Part shown: positions 8,669 to 18,525 of the stretch, in pieces
How positions within the stretch are numbered: the first letter of the stretch is position 1
Layout: each line of letters begins with the position of its first letter
NCBI GenBank assembly: GCA_019693395.1
Contig: JAAMXP010000005.1
Location: 1 to 27,843 of the forward strand
Length of the DNA stretch: 27,843 bases
Direction of reading: 5' to 3'
DNA from: Ettlia oleoabundans
Taxonomy: Eukaryota; Chlorophyta; Chlorophyceae; Chlamydomonadales
Position numbers and translations under genes: made by a program
Notes under the pieces: model-generated
Told to the model about the DNA's origin: nothing
The model's input: the letters and a program-made list of their open reading frames with translations, nothing else
Database searches by the model: none

Positions 8669-10190
8669 TACGCCTGACGCCGGATTTCAGATATACCTGG
8701 GATGGCCGGGCGCTGTTGCTGCTCCTTACACTTTGCAGGTGAGGAGGTGGGGCGGATGTGGGGTGATCGGGGGGCTGCAGTCCGATCAGCGATAATCAGG
8801 GGCTCACGATCAACCTCGAACTACGAAGAGCAGGGAAGGAGGGTGCCTTTGCCCAGCAGAAGATCGTCACCCCAGTTTGAGCTCGCTGCTGAAGCGCTCG
8901 ATGGTTGATATGGAGCGGCTCTACAATAGTGCTTCATCTGTGCAGAGTGGATATTTGAGTGAGTGGCATAGGAGGGGATGCGCTGGCGCCAGCACAGTCC
9001 TGGCTCAGCACAGAGGGCTACTTTCCACAGTAGCCGGCGGCAGGTTCAGCTTCAAATTGCTGGATTGGCCTGGAAGCGCAGAATTTCGGGCGTCGGGCAG
9101 CAGCCCGCATCCTGTAATACCCATGCTTTTTTGTAAAAAGAAAGGTTGACTGGTGGCCACCCAAGCTTACACCGAGTTCCACAGCACTCGATCGCCGGAC
9201 ATGCCCCTGCCAAAGGGTCCACCGTGGCCACTGGGGCCCCTCAGTGCTAATGCTGAGGATTCTGCCACCTGTAAAGGGTACCACGTAGGTTGGAAATTGT
9301 AAATTCGAGCGAACTTGCAAGAGTTCGCTGTCTCGTGCCCAATCGAGCAATTTGAAGTATAGAACTTTGGCTAGTGCCCTTAGGCAGAGCTCTAGGCTTT
9401 CAGCGTCCCGGCAGCCGTGCCTTTAACATCCATTGAGGTCCCAAAGAGGAAATACATGCTGACAGATGCGGAAGGGAGGAGGCAGGAGGCGGTCTGCAGT
9501 GGCCTGGAGCCTGGGCAGTGTTGGCCTGCCGGTAGCGGCGGCGACCGCCGCCACCCGCACCCTGGCTCAGGCTGCTTGCATGCCCTGGCTACCAATTCAC
9601 GCGTCTAACTGCAGTATGACACTTTCTGCACTGCCTGATGCCGTTTTGCAAGCCACGATAGTCACTAGATGCATGCATGCCTTATCAGTTGATGCCGCAG
9701 TGAGGGTGGCTGCCCCGCCCATCATCCCCGTGCTTCCACCCTGTTGTTGTTGGGGAGAGGCTGGATGAGCGCTCTGAAAGACATTTACATGCTGCTTGTA
9801 TAGAAAGTATCATTCATGCCACACAGTTCGGCCAAAACAGGCTACGACCGCCGTGCTGCATAAATGGCAGCGTCTACAGGGCGGTGGGCGGCATCAGGCG
9901 GCCCAGATGGGATTCTCCTGAAACGTCGCTTTAAACTTCTTCACTTGATTTTGAGTATATGCGACGCTGTAAACAGCGCCGAAACACGAAAAAAGCCGTC
10001 GAATTGGCAAACCCCACTCCACATTTCCCGCGATGTTGGCCCGCGCACTTTGTACAAGTGCCTGAAAGCTTATATTATGTAACAGTGAAGAAATGATACT
10101 GCAACGAGGACGACAAAGCGGCCAGGCCGCAAATCGCCCCCCACATGTAAAATTTCCCGCGGCGCACTACATCGGAAAGTTGACGTAAGG
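8669..10190. other. Poorly resolved 1.5-kb interval, possible small genes
   Basis: The stretch between the RPN9 start and the minus-strand ORF at 10191-10409 has no long open frame of clear protein character. Plus-strand TGTAA motifs at 9113-9117 and 9132-9136 suggest a transcript ending there. A frame around 8862-8955 (reading SLLKRSMVDMERLYNSASS) could be one of its exons, followed by a GTGAGT-type donor. On the minus strand, TGTAA at 9172-9168 and a short frame ending at 9392 after a TCTGTCAG acceptor (MYFLFGTSMDVKGTAAG) hint at a 3' exon of another gene. Neither can be assembled with confidence. More TGTAA motifs occur at 9968, 10078 and 10146 (+). Confidence 0.35.
9113..9136 (+). terminator. 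Two closely spaced TGTAA motifs, possible 3' end of a small + gene
   Basis: TGTAA occurs at 9113-9117 and 9132-9136, the second after a T-run. No confidently assigned plus-strand gene lies upstream, so these support the idea of an unannotated transcript divergent from RPN9. Confidence 0.3.
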
Positions 10191-10409
10191 TCACAGTGAC
10201 CAAATAAGGCCCCTTCTTTCCCCACCGGTCTTAATGCCAGCCTGATTGTTCCAGTATTGGACGAACTGCACGCAGTAGTTGGGAAGAGCGGGGTCTTTGC
10301 AAAAGTTATTTGCTGCCATACACACTGGGCCTTGTTTTGGAAATTCCCAAGGTCCTTTTTGCAACATTTGACCGATCCGTGCGCTCATGTGGGCCCGCTG
10401 GGCAAACAT
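10191..10409 (-). CDS. Unrecognised 72-aa Cys-containing protein or first exon
   Basis: ATG at 10409 on the minus strand opens a 72-codon frame. Its residues are unlike the Ala/Ser/Arg-rich shadow frames nearby: it has KGPWEFPKQGPVC, NNFCKDP and NYCVQFVQYWNNQAG, with three Cys spaced C-x6-C-x8-C and several Trp, Tyr, Phe and Asn. A GTGGGG donor after IKT could end an exon near 10212, so the annotated 3' end is provisional. It lies head-to-head with the FMO gene and overlaps the only candidate FMO 5' exon (10387-10434, +). I recognise no family. A small mitochondrial or secreted protein is conceivable, but nothing shows it. Confidence 0.35.
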   Translation of the reverse strand: MFAQRAHMSARIGQMLQKGPWEFPKQGPVCMAANNFCKDPALPNYCVQFVQYWNNQAGIKTGGERRGLIWSL

Positions 10410-10659
10410 GACCGTGCCATGTGGGTCACCTCAGGTGGCAAGGAAGGGCTGTGGCACCTTCGGTGCCCTCGCCAGAGCTTCTTCGACACGAGTGGAACCT
10501 GCCAGGCAGTCGTTGTCAGTGGTGCGATTGCTGCTGCCGTCCGCTGTCTCCGTGGCTGCCGCCCGCTTGGCAACCCTGCTCTACTGAACCCCACAGACCC
10601 TTCAGTTGCTCCCGTGGGGGCGCCCTACATACACCAAACACTTACCTGCACTGGCTCAT

Positions 10660-12922
10660 ATGCAGGCGGTGGTTGGAGGGGGCGCTGCAGGCTTGATTTC
10701 CGCCCGCGAGCTACTGTGTGCCGGGCACCGTGTGTCTGTGCTCGAGCGTTCTTCCAACATTGGCGGTGTGTGGGACTACACCGAGGAGGTGGAAGACAAT
10801 CCACTTGGTCAGGGGCAGCACCGCGTGCACGGGTCCATGTACGCTCAGCTGCGCACCAACTTGCCGCGGGAGGTGATGGGGCTTCCAAACTTTCCATTTG
10901 ATGCTTCCTTCAAGGGAAGCCAGGACCCTCGCCAATTTCCCGGCCATGCCGAGGTGGGTGAGGGCTGGAAGCTGCAGGGTTGCAACTGTCAGCCTGCCAT
11001 GCAATTGAACCCAAGGCGGCCTGGTTTGCACAATGAAGCCCTGCCCAACCCCTCCTTACAAGTTGGAGAAGTCAGGTTTCCTCAGCGTTGCCCTTCCAGT
11101 CGCACTCACCTTGCAGGTTCAGCGCTACCTGGAGGCCTTTGCAGAGGAATATGGGCTGCTGCAGCATGTGCGCTTTGGCACAGAGGTGCAGCGTGTGTTG
11201 CCAGTGCAGCCTGCAACTGGCAGCTCAGAGGGCGCTGCGACGCATGGCTGGCTGCGATGGGAGGTCACCACGCGATCCACCCAGCACCAAGACCACAGTA
11301 CCAGCAGCAGTGACAGCAGCACCAGTACTAGCAGTAGCAGTAGCAGCAGCAGCAAGAGCAGCAGCAGAACTGAGCAGTACGATGCTGTGGTGGTTGCAAA
11401 CGGGCACTACAGCCGGCCGCGTCTACCACAGATCCCAGGGCAAGATGTTTTCCCGGGCCTGCAGATGCACAGTCACAACTACCGCCGCCCGGAGCCATTC
11501 AAGTGCGTTGGCTGCCTTTGATCAAATCTAACCGTTTTGTGTTGTTTGGCCGGCAACGTTTATGTGTCTGCGTTGGTGTGATTTCTTTGTCACAACTGCT
11601 CGCTAGTGCACTGCCGTCCTGCTGTGCAGGAACAAGATGGTGGTGCTATTAGGGGCCAGCGCCAGTGGGGTTGATATTGCAGAGGAGATTGCCCTTGCTG
11701 GCGCTAAGCAGTGAGTGCTGCTGCAAATTGCAGCACTCATCCCAAGCAATCACAGTGTCACAGTGCGTGCTGTGGCAACAGTGCTCACTGTGCCACAATC
11801 CGGCGCTCTTCGACAGGCCTGCCCCAACAGAGCTGTACTCGTTTGGCACTGCAGGGTTTACCTGTGTGCCCGCGTGTGGGAGAATCCCCTGACGGGCCAG
11901 GCATTGAGCATTGATGACAGCGACATCAAGTTCCAGGGAAAAAGTCTTCAGCAAGCAGGCAGCAGTGGTGCTTCACATGGGTGCCAGGTCGCCAAGGCAC
12001 CAAACTTGCGAGAGCTGCACCACGATGGCTCCGTCTCACTGGCAGACGGCAGCCACATCGCAAATGTTGATGTGGTCATGTACTGTACAGGTGAGCAGTG
12101 GCCACACAAGAGTGATTGGGCAGGGGCCCCGCCACACAACAATGAAAAGCCATTAGCATGCAGTGCACCATGGATGGCAGTGATGAGTAGCCATTGCTGC
12201 TGCTGATGTGGTGCAGGGTATGTGTATGATTTCCCTTTTCTGTCAAGATCTGGGTTTGTTAGAGTGGAGGACAACCGTGTGGGGCCGTTGTACCAGCACG
12301 TCTTCCCTCCTGCTGCAGCCCCCACACTGTCTTTTGTGGGGCTGACATGGAAGGTGCGTGCCTAGCCAGCCGGTGAGCACTAGAGTTTCACTCGAGTGTG
12401 TTTCAGGAGCCTACAACGTCTGCCTTTGATGGAGGGAACACAAACAACTGGTCCGCGCCACGTCACTTGCCGTGCCATCTTTTGGCGGCAGCCTATGTGG
12501 AGGGCTGCCCAAGTTATTGTTCCGTGGTGCAGGTCATCCCGTTCCCGCAATTCCAGTTGCAGAGCCGGTGGATTGCCCGGGTTCTGGCAGGCTCAGCCCA
12601 GCTGCCATCCCTCGGGGAGATGGAGCGAGACATTGCCGGCTTTTATGCGTCTCTCAAGACCTCTGGCATCCCCGTGCGGTACACCCACCGCCAGAGCGAC
12701 GGCGTGCAGTGGCAGTACAACCGCTGGTTGGCGCAGCAGTGTGGGGAGGAGCATCCCTCTGAGTGGCGAGAAGCTATGTACACTGCCTGCGGAATCTCTA
12801 GGAAGCTGAATGCAGGGCGGTACCGTGATGTGCCTCTTCCAGGCGCTGCAGAGGCAGAGCAGGCAGCCCGCGAGGAGGCAGCCCGCGTCCGGCAGCAGAG
12901 TATGGCAGCAGCCACAGCCTAA
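10660..12922 (+). CDS. Flavin-containing monooxygenase (FMO)
   Basis: Exons 10660-10953, 11117-11502, 11630-11710, 11855-12090, 12217-12353 and 12533-12922 (TAA) give 507 aa. FMOs use FAD, NADPH and O2 to oxygenate soft nucleophiles (N or S). The FAD Rossmann motif VVGGGAAG is at residues 4-11, and RTNLPREVMGLPNFPF follows. The FMO signature FPGLQMHSHNY is near residue 215, the NADPH motif LLGASASG near 232, and YCTGYVYDFPFL and LSFVGLTWK mark the C-terminal half. The start is uncertain: ATG 10660 overlaps ATGCAG, which is also a good acceptor, so a short upstream exon (for example 10387-10434, phase 0) is possible. A 30-residue Ser-rich insertion from an AGC repeat lies near residues 152-182. 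Arabidopsis GS-OX-type FMOs are the nearest class I can name, but the substrate is unknown. No TGTAA was seen after the stop. Confidence 0.92.
11299..11369 (+). repeat. AGC/ACC trinucleotide repeat coding for Ser/Thr in the FMO exon
   Basis: The interrupted (AGC)n run codes for a Ser/Thr tract between WEVTTRSTQHQ and YDAVVVANGHY. It interrupts a segment that is normally a short loop between two strands of the FMO core. Confidence 0.9.
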
Positions 12923-13147
12923 GCCAGCTACTGCGGCCGCTGTGATGGATAGATCTGTACCAAACCCTTCCCCCCTGCCTTGAATCGCTACCTGGACTAT
13001 TTGTATTCAATATTTCATTCCTTTCAGTTTCAGTTGTTGTGCAACTACGCAAATTTGTGAAATGCAATTGATGTGCATTGCATTATATGCTGGCTGCACC
13101 AAACAAGCGCGTTGTTGGCAAGCTGCAGGCTGCGCTCAGCCGTGCCT
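12923..13147. other. Short convergent intergenic region
   Basis: This separates the FMO stop from the stop of the minus-strand gene 13148-15031. Neither strand has TGTAA here, so both genes must use variant or more distant signals. The sequence is T-rich around 13000-13040 and holds no gene. Confidence 0.5.
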
Positions 13148-15031
13148 CTACCGCCGAGAGCTAGCCTGCCTGCCTGGCCGCGATGCGCTCCTCTGCACAC
13201 CCAACAAGCGCTGCTTTTCTGCCCGCCGCTCCTCGCCCTGCTGGCACTGGCACCGCTTGCACAGGGGTTCTAGACGTGCATGCGCCGCATGGTATGCCAC
13301 CCAGGCACGCTTCCAAGCCCCGTGCTCTTCCGGGTTTTGGTGGAAAGCTGCCTGCGTGCTGCCTGGCACCTGCCGGAAAGTTCTTGGGGGCATGCAGGGC
13401 TCAACCTCCCTATAGGCTTGCACCAGCTTGCTGCACCAGAGGCAGGCAGGTGGCCAGGCAATAAGCGGCGGGACAGGCTTGTTTGTACACTGTGGTTTGT
13501 ACACTGTGGTTTGGATGGTTCCAGGGATGCGCACCGACATACAACTCCAACCCACTCGTAAGAGAGAGCAAAAACAAGGGAAGGAGTGAAGTTGTGCGCA
13601 CCTCAAGATTGCTGAGCCCACGTAAGACGCCTCAACTTTGAAGCTGCTGCCGCAGCGTGAGCACAGCGGCTCGCCGGAGGGCCCGTGTGCCGCGCCAGCC
13701 ACCACGTCTGCTAGCTGGCCCTCCACAGCATGGGCACACGCCTCCAGTAGTGGGTTGCGCCGCCGCTCACCTCCCGTCCTGAGCAGAGGCAGGGAACGCG
13801 AGGTTATCACTCCTACGTTGGTGGTGTCTGTGACTGCCAGATGCTGCTGTGATGTTTGTGACTGCGTACATGTAGAAAATCTGCCAATGGAAGATTCTGG
13901 CCTGCCAATGCCATATGCGCCAATGCAGCGACCGCGCTCCCTCACCGTGTGCATTTGAGCAGCGAAAAATCGGTTCGGGCTGCTTCCCCACGTGAATCCA
14001 CATACTGGAACTCGCACGCCGATCCAGAGCCCCTGCATGACGTGAAGTGGAATGCGCCCTGTGAACCGAGGGAGCCGATAGGAAATGCAAGGGCAGTACA
14101 TGACCATTCTGGCCACCCACAACCTGATGGAGTTCACACACACCGAATTGAGCAGCGCCACGCCTCCCTGGATGCTGCCATCACGATCCCCCGATGCGGG
14201 CTCCAGGCCCCCCCCTCCAGCCACTCACCCTTCCACATATGGGTTCCTCACGACATAGAAGCGTTGGATGGGCTCCCGCACCTTTTCTGCATAGGTGGGG
14301 TGCCGGCGGAACAGGGCCTGCAACAGTGCAGTGCATGGAGCTTCCTCCCTAAGCGCTCCCTCAAGAGGAACAAGGTGGTTGTGCAGATGCGCAGACAACT
14401 CCACACTCACTTGAATAATGCGGAATTCCTCGGTGCCCTGGAGCACCTCTGCTTCGTCTCTGGCCCCCAGTAATCGGTGCTGCAGGGCGCGCATCTCATA
14501 CCGCAACTCCAGCAGGTTGGCGTACTGGCGCCCTGCAAGCATCACGCCCGCTCCCCTGTCGCCTGCAACGGAGGTGCCGCTGCCCTGCCCCCTGCGGTTG
14601 AACTGGCCACCGCTCACAGCCTTTGTCCATGTGCTGCTGCTTGTGCTAGAATCGCTGCCTCCGCCGCCATTGCTGCTGCTGCTAAGCGAGCGTTGAGGCT
14701 TTGAAGCAAGGACTGGCGGGTCGGCAAGTGCAACCGATGGCTGCTGGTGGTTGCTTGCCAGAGCGTCCCTTGCGCCTCTTGTTACCACGTTGGAAACATT
14801 TTGCTTTGGTATCACCAACTGCGATGCAGTTGTGGAGCAGCCCGCTGTTGCTGCTGCTTCTGCCATTGCTGCTGCTGAACAACCAACAGGGGTAGACCTG
14901 CGGGAGCGGCAGCGGCAGTCACCGCTCACAGCCGTAGGTGCTGCTGCGGGCTGCAAGCGCCAGCTTGATTTGGGCAGCAACACGTGCTGTGCTGGCTGTG
15001 TGGCCAGGTGGCCTGCAGTAAAAGATAGCAT
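13148..15031 (-). CDS. Unrecognised 389-aa protein with two CxxC groups, possible plastid leader
   Basis: Exons on the minus strand are 15031-14411, 14317-14229, 13778-13602 and 13430-13148 (TAG), with consistent phases (0, 2, 2). I do not recognise the family. The first 50 residues are rich in Ser, Ala, Gln and Arg with few acids, as in an algal organelle transit peptide. Residues 50-150 are low-complexity with a Ser/Gly run. An amphipathic region follows: ANLLELRYEMRALQHRLLG, then RRHPTYAEKVREPIQRFYVV. After that come LCSRCGSSF (Cys 276 and 279) and LCKRCQCQQ (Cys 353, 356, 358), which could bind one zinc although 73 residues separate the pairs. The tail is Arg/Gln-rich. The third intron, 13431-13601, is 171 nt with no in-frame stop, so retaining it would insert 57 residues. 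The start is the most upstream ATG of the frame, 192 bp from the divergent F-box gene. Confidence 0.72.
13481..13508. repeat. 14-bp perfect tandem duplication in an intron
   Basis: Two adjacent copies of GTTTGTACACTGTG lie inside intron 13431-13601 of the CxxC-protein gene. Confidence 0.92.
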
Positions 15032-15223
15032 GGTTTATCCTGCCGCAGCGGGGTCCGGCGGCCCTAATCGCTTATAAAATGCGTGCTGAGTTATACCGCA
15101 TGTGCAATACGTCTTCATAGACCAGAAGAGAAGAGTCTTCTTCGGCCGAGGTACACAAGTTGTACCGGTTGGAGGGTGGATTAAAAAGTAAACTCTTAGA
15201 ACATTTGCGCATGCGGCACCGCA
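15032..15223. promoter_or_regulatory. Divergent promoter region between the CxxC gene and the F-box gene
   Basis: Only 192 bp separate two head-to-head start codons. A TATA-like element TTATAAAAT lies at 15072-15080. It reads as a TATA box on the plus strand, about 145 bp before the F-box ATG. The region is more AT-rich than its surroundings. Confidence 0.5.
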
Positions 15224-18200
15224 ATGTTTCGTGGTTCTCACCATAATTTGCAGTTGATGGACTTGGACGACGGAGTCCTCTTACAAGTTGTTACGAAGCT
15301 AGGAGCAGGCCGCAGAAAGCTGTTTTTAGGTATGCAGTGCTCGTTGTATTCCCGAAGCTCGGCGGTGGACTATATGGCGCGCATGCATGGCGCCACCACA
15401 AGTCTTCTGCCGTGACCTGTCCCGCTTCCCAGCTGCTCCCAGCGGCCTGCTGCTAGCTATTTGCTGTCATGCCTGGTCAAAGCTGCTGTTTTCAACATCT
15501 TTGATGCAGCCTGCTGTTGTTGCTTGTTTTGACCAGCGAAGGCGGTTGTCTTTGCCGCTGCGCATCTCCAATAGCGGCGGACCTGCTGCAAACTGGTTGC
15601 TGCCAATGCAGTGTGCAAGCGACTGCGGGACTTGGCAGAGAGCTGCTGCCATTCTTATCAGCGAGATGGGCAATCGGTGATGGATGCGGTGGATTTGGCG
15701 CAGGCTGGCGACACGCTGCATTTGCGGCCTGGTTACTACAAGGTTGGGCCTCAGCGTTGCGTTTGGTTGGCAACTTGGCGGGTGCCGGCTTTTCAAACTG
15801 CTCATGCATTGCTGGTAACACTGCTGCTGTTGCTACCAACCGCTGCTGTTGCCACAAATTGCTGCTTGCAGGAAGCCCTGCTGCTGAAAAAGCCTCTGCA
15901 CCTGACATGTGACGGGGGCCAGGCACGGATCCTGTCTCCGGCCCGCTTCGCCATTTTGGTCAATGCGCCCGGCTGCCTGCTAGAAAATCTGGTGCTCAAG
16001 TCACATCAGGTCAGCTGCAGGAAATGCATGCATGTACATTTAATGCTCTGCGGGTAGAAGAGCATGATGACATCTTTCTTGCCCCCCTATCCAACAAGTT
16101 CGCTGCTGTAATGCTGGGCCTCCCGTGCTTCTTCCCAGGTGGACGATGCAACCTTTTTTTTGGTGGACTTTGGCCCCACCTGCCGCTTCATCCATATGCG
16201 GCGGTGTGAGGCGCTGCAGGGCAGCTACGTGGGTGGGTGGGGGTGGGTGGGGGTCCTGTCACCAAAGCCGAGCTGCGCACGTTGGTGGTGTGTGTGTGTG
16301 AAGTGTGTGGGGTGGGGCAGGAGGCAAAGAGATACATTACTCTGCCGGGGATCGAGCCTGGAATCTTTGGTTCTCTACACACCTATAAGAGATTTAACCG
16401 GCCGTAGACCGACGCCTTCTCCATTGTGGTGGTGGCAGCAGCCAGGCAGACAGTGCTGAGGACATGGCATGGCGACTACCCAACCATGGCAGTCGGCTAA
16501 CAACGAGAGGGAGGCCTTGCACAGCCCCACATGCATGCTCACGCACACACAACCATACAGTAACACACATAACCATACAGCACACCCTTATACAGGCATC
16601 CAGGACCTGAAAGGAGCAGACACGCGGCTGGTGCTGCAGCACTGCCTTCTGCACATGGGCATCAGCCTGATGGCGGGCCGGCTGGACATGGAGGACTGCT
16701 TGATCAAGTGCTCAGACAATTCCGTCTGGGCACAGCCAGGCACAACACTTGCAATGCGCAGGTGTGGGTGGGGTGTAGGGGGGCCTCCTTGCGTGCCTGT
16801 GTTGTGTTCTGGCTTGCACGCTTGTATGCTGATGGTGGAGGTGTCAGGGACAGCTGAGCAGCTGGTCCAGCAGGGCCGGGCAGCCAGTGCAGGTCAGGGC
16901 ATGCCCAGCTATGACCTCAGCTGCTGCACCACTGTTCCTGTGCTGTGTGCCCACAGGTGTGAGTTTGTGGATGTGAGCGAGGCCATCTACATATCGGCAG
17001 ACACCGCAGTGCTGGAGAGCAACCATGTGTGGGCTTACGACAGAGGGCCCTTCTGCGTGATGGATGACCATATGGCGCCCTGGCCGCATGAAGGGGAAGA
17101 GCAGCGTGCCAACCAGATCAACCAGCGGCTGTGGTACCTGCAGGTGTGTCGGGGGAAGGGAAGAGGGAGGAAGGTGCAGCCTGTCGTCCCTTACCTGAAA
17201 ACCGCTAAAAACCGGTGGAGTTTCGGCAATCGCGACTGCAACTGGTCGCGTGCGGCGTGGCTGCCGGATACAGGTGTCAGCCCATGGGCTTATTATTCCC
17301 CGCGACCGCAACCCTGGCGACTGCTGGGTCGGCGGTGTACCTTGGCGCTGTCATTCCAGCATCTCACTGCCGTGGATCTGAGCCCACTGTGCTGCCTGCT
17401 TGTGAGACCACAGGAGGGTGATCTAAATAATGTATACCTGTTCGAGCCCTGGAGGCTGAAAGCATCGGGGCGCAAGGTGGACGAAGCTCAGCGGGCGGCC
17501 GTGCTGCGCGGCGAGCTGTTGCCGGGGCAGATTGTGATGTACCACAACACCTGCTTTGAAAGCCGCAGCAACACTGGCATCACTGCGCAGCAGGAGGAGG
17601 TCCGCAGAGAGGTGTGGTGCAAGCTAGCGGCCTGCCTGTGTGTGTGGATGGGCGGATGCGTCGGTGGGCGGGCGTGGCAGCATCATGTATGCAGCATGCC
17701 AATTTCAAGGAGCGCATTACCTGTTCTGCGGCATTAGATGAGCTTGGCGTTCATACTTGTGCTGAGCAGTGTTGCCTTGCTGCTCTCACTTGTGCCATGC
17801 CCTTGAGTAATTTCCACATCCCTGTGTGCTGCAGGCGCGCCAGCTCATGCTTGAGATGCAGCAGGCAGCTGAGGGTATGGATGATGGGGAACTGAGCATA
17901 GGCAACAGCGTGGAGGACCCGCAGGTGGATGAAGACGAAGACGATGAGGTGAAAACTGGGCCCCAACTCTGCAGGCCCTGGGACAGCCCCCACCAGCTGG
18001 CTTGCTTGCACACAAATCAGGCTGCTACCAAAGCGGTGCAGCTGCAGACCCCTGACTATGCCACCAAGGGACCCCATGCTTGCATCGCTGCCTGCCGCGA
18101 TTACCCATTCCATGGCCATTTCGGCGTATAATGGAAGATTGGCTGGTTCGTGAGAATTTACCCGTCCCCCACAAAACAATCTAGCCCACCCACCCACTCA

Positions 18201-18525
18201 CTCATCCGCCACCACTGTTCCCACATCTACTCCAACGCAACCCTTGTGCGTCACGCAGATGATGAGCGATGAGTGGGACAGCGAGCTAGACGACGATGGG
18301 CTGCCCGCCTTCATCCACCCAGATGAGGGGGACGTTGTGGACCTGGTTAGTGAGACCAGCAACAGCAGCTCTGACGAATCCAGCGACGATGACCCAGATG
18401 GGAGCATTGAAATCGGCAGCAGCAGCAGCAATGGCCTCAGCAGCGGCAGCAGTGGCAGCAGCTCGAGTGATGACCATGGCAGCAGCAGCTCATCCGGGGG
18501 TGCGCCCCTAAGCAGTGGGGGCTAA
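15224..18525 (+). CDS. F-box protein with right-handed beta-helix domain and acidic Ser-rich tail
   Basis: Exons 15224-15329, 15612-15742, 15872-16009, 16139-16232, 16596-16761, 16957-17143, 17414-17611, 17835-17948 and 18259-18525 (TAA) give 466 aa, with all phases consistent. An F-box lies at about residues 12-50: LMDLDDGVLLQVVTKLG, then LVCKRLRDLAES. It would bind SKP1 in an SCF ubiquitin ligase. Residues 55-330 read as parallel beta-helix coils: AVDLAQAGDTLHLRPGYY, ILVNAPGCLLENLVL, RFIHMRRCEALQ, LVLQHCLLHMGISL, LDMEDCLIKCSDNSVWA, EFVDVSEAIYISADTAVLESNHV. This is the architecture of FBXO11/SHCBP1-type proteins, whose beta-helix binds the substrate. The last two exons encode an acidic then Ser/Gly-rich tail. 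The substrate is unknown. Intron 16233-16595 is long and repeat-rich. The F-box is weaker than the beta-helix evidence. Confidence 0.85.
16231..16253 (+). other. G-quadruplex-type motif across the 5' splice site of F-box intron 4
   Basis: Five G-runs of 3-5 separated by single T residues begin in the last two bases of exon 16139-16232 and run into the intron. The donor GT is at 16233-16234, inside the first two G-runs. The motif is on the sense strand, so it is also present in the pre-mRNA. Confidence 0.8.
16348..16358 (-). other. B-box-like (tRNA/SINE promoter) match inside an intron
   Basis: On the minus strand GGCTCGATCCC matches the pol III B-box GGTTCGANNCC at all but one fixed position. 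Flanking bases form an imperfect T-arm-like stem. No convincing A-box or acceptor stem was found, so it may be a decayed tRNA-derived SINE or chance. Confidence 0.2.
18340..18520 (+). repeat. AGC-rich coding repeat, Ser/Gly tail of the F-box protein
   Basis: Interrupted AGC and GGC codons give alternating Ser/Gly/Asp runs in the last exon. The open frame continues cleanly to TAA at 18523-18525. Confidence 0.85.

Noticed and set aside
12398..12532. Upstream extension of the last FMO exon
   Set aside because: It is open but reads as intron. Exon 6 ends in LSFVGLTWK with a GTGCGT donor, and GTGGTGCAG|GTC continues the family sequence in phase 0.
13148..14224. A single uninterrupted 358-codon minus-strand ORF
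   Set aside because: It runs through two introns with good splice signals (13431-13601 and 13779-14228). Only its two exonic parts continue the frame and character of the upstream exons.
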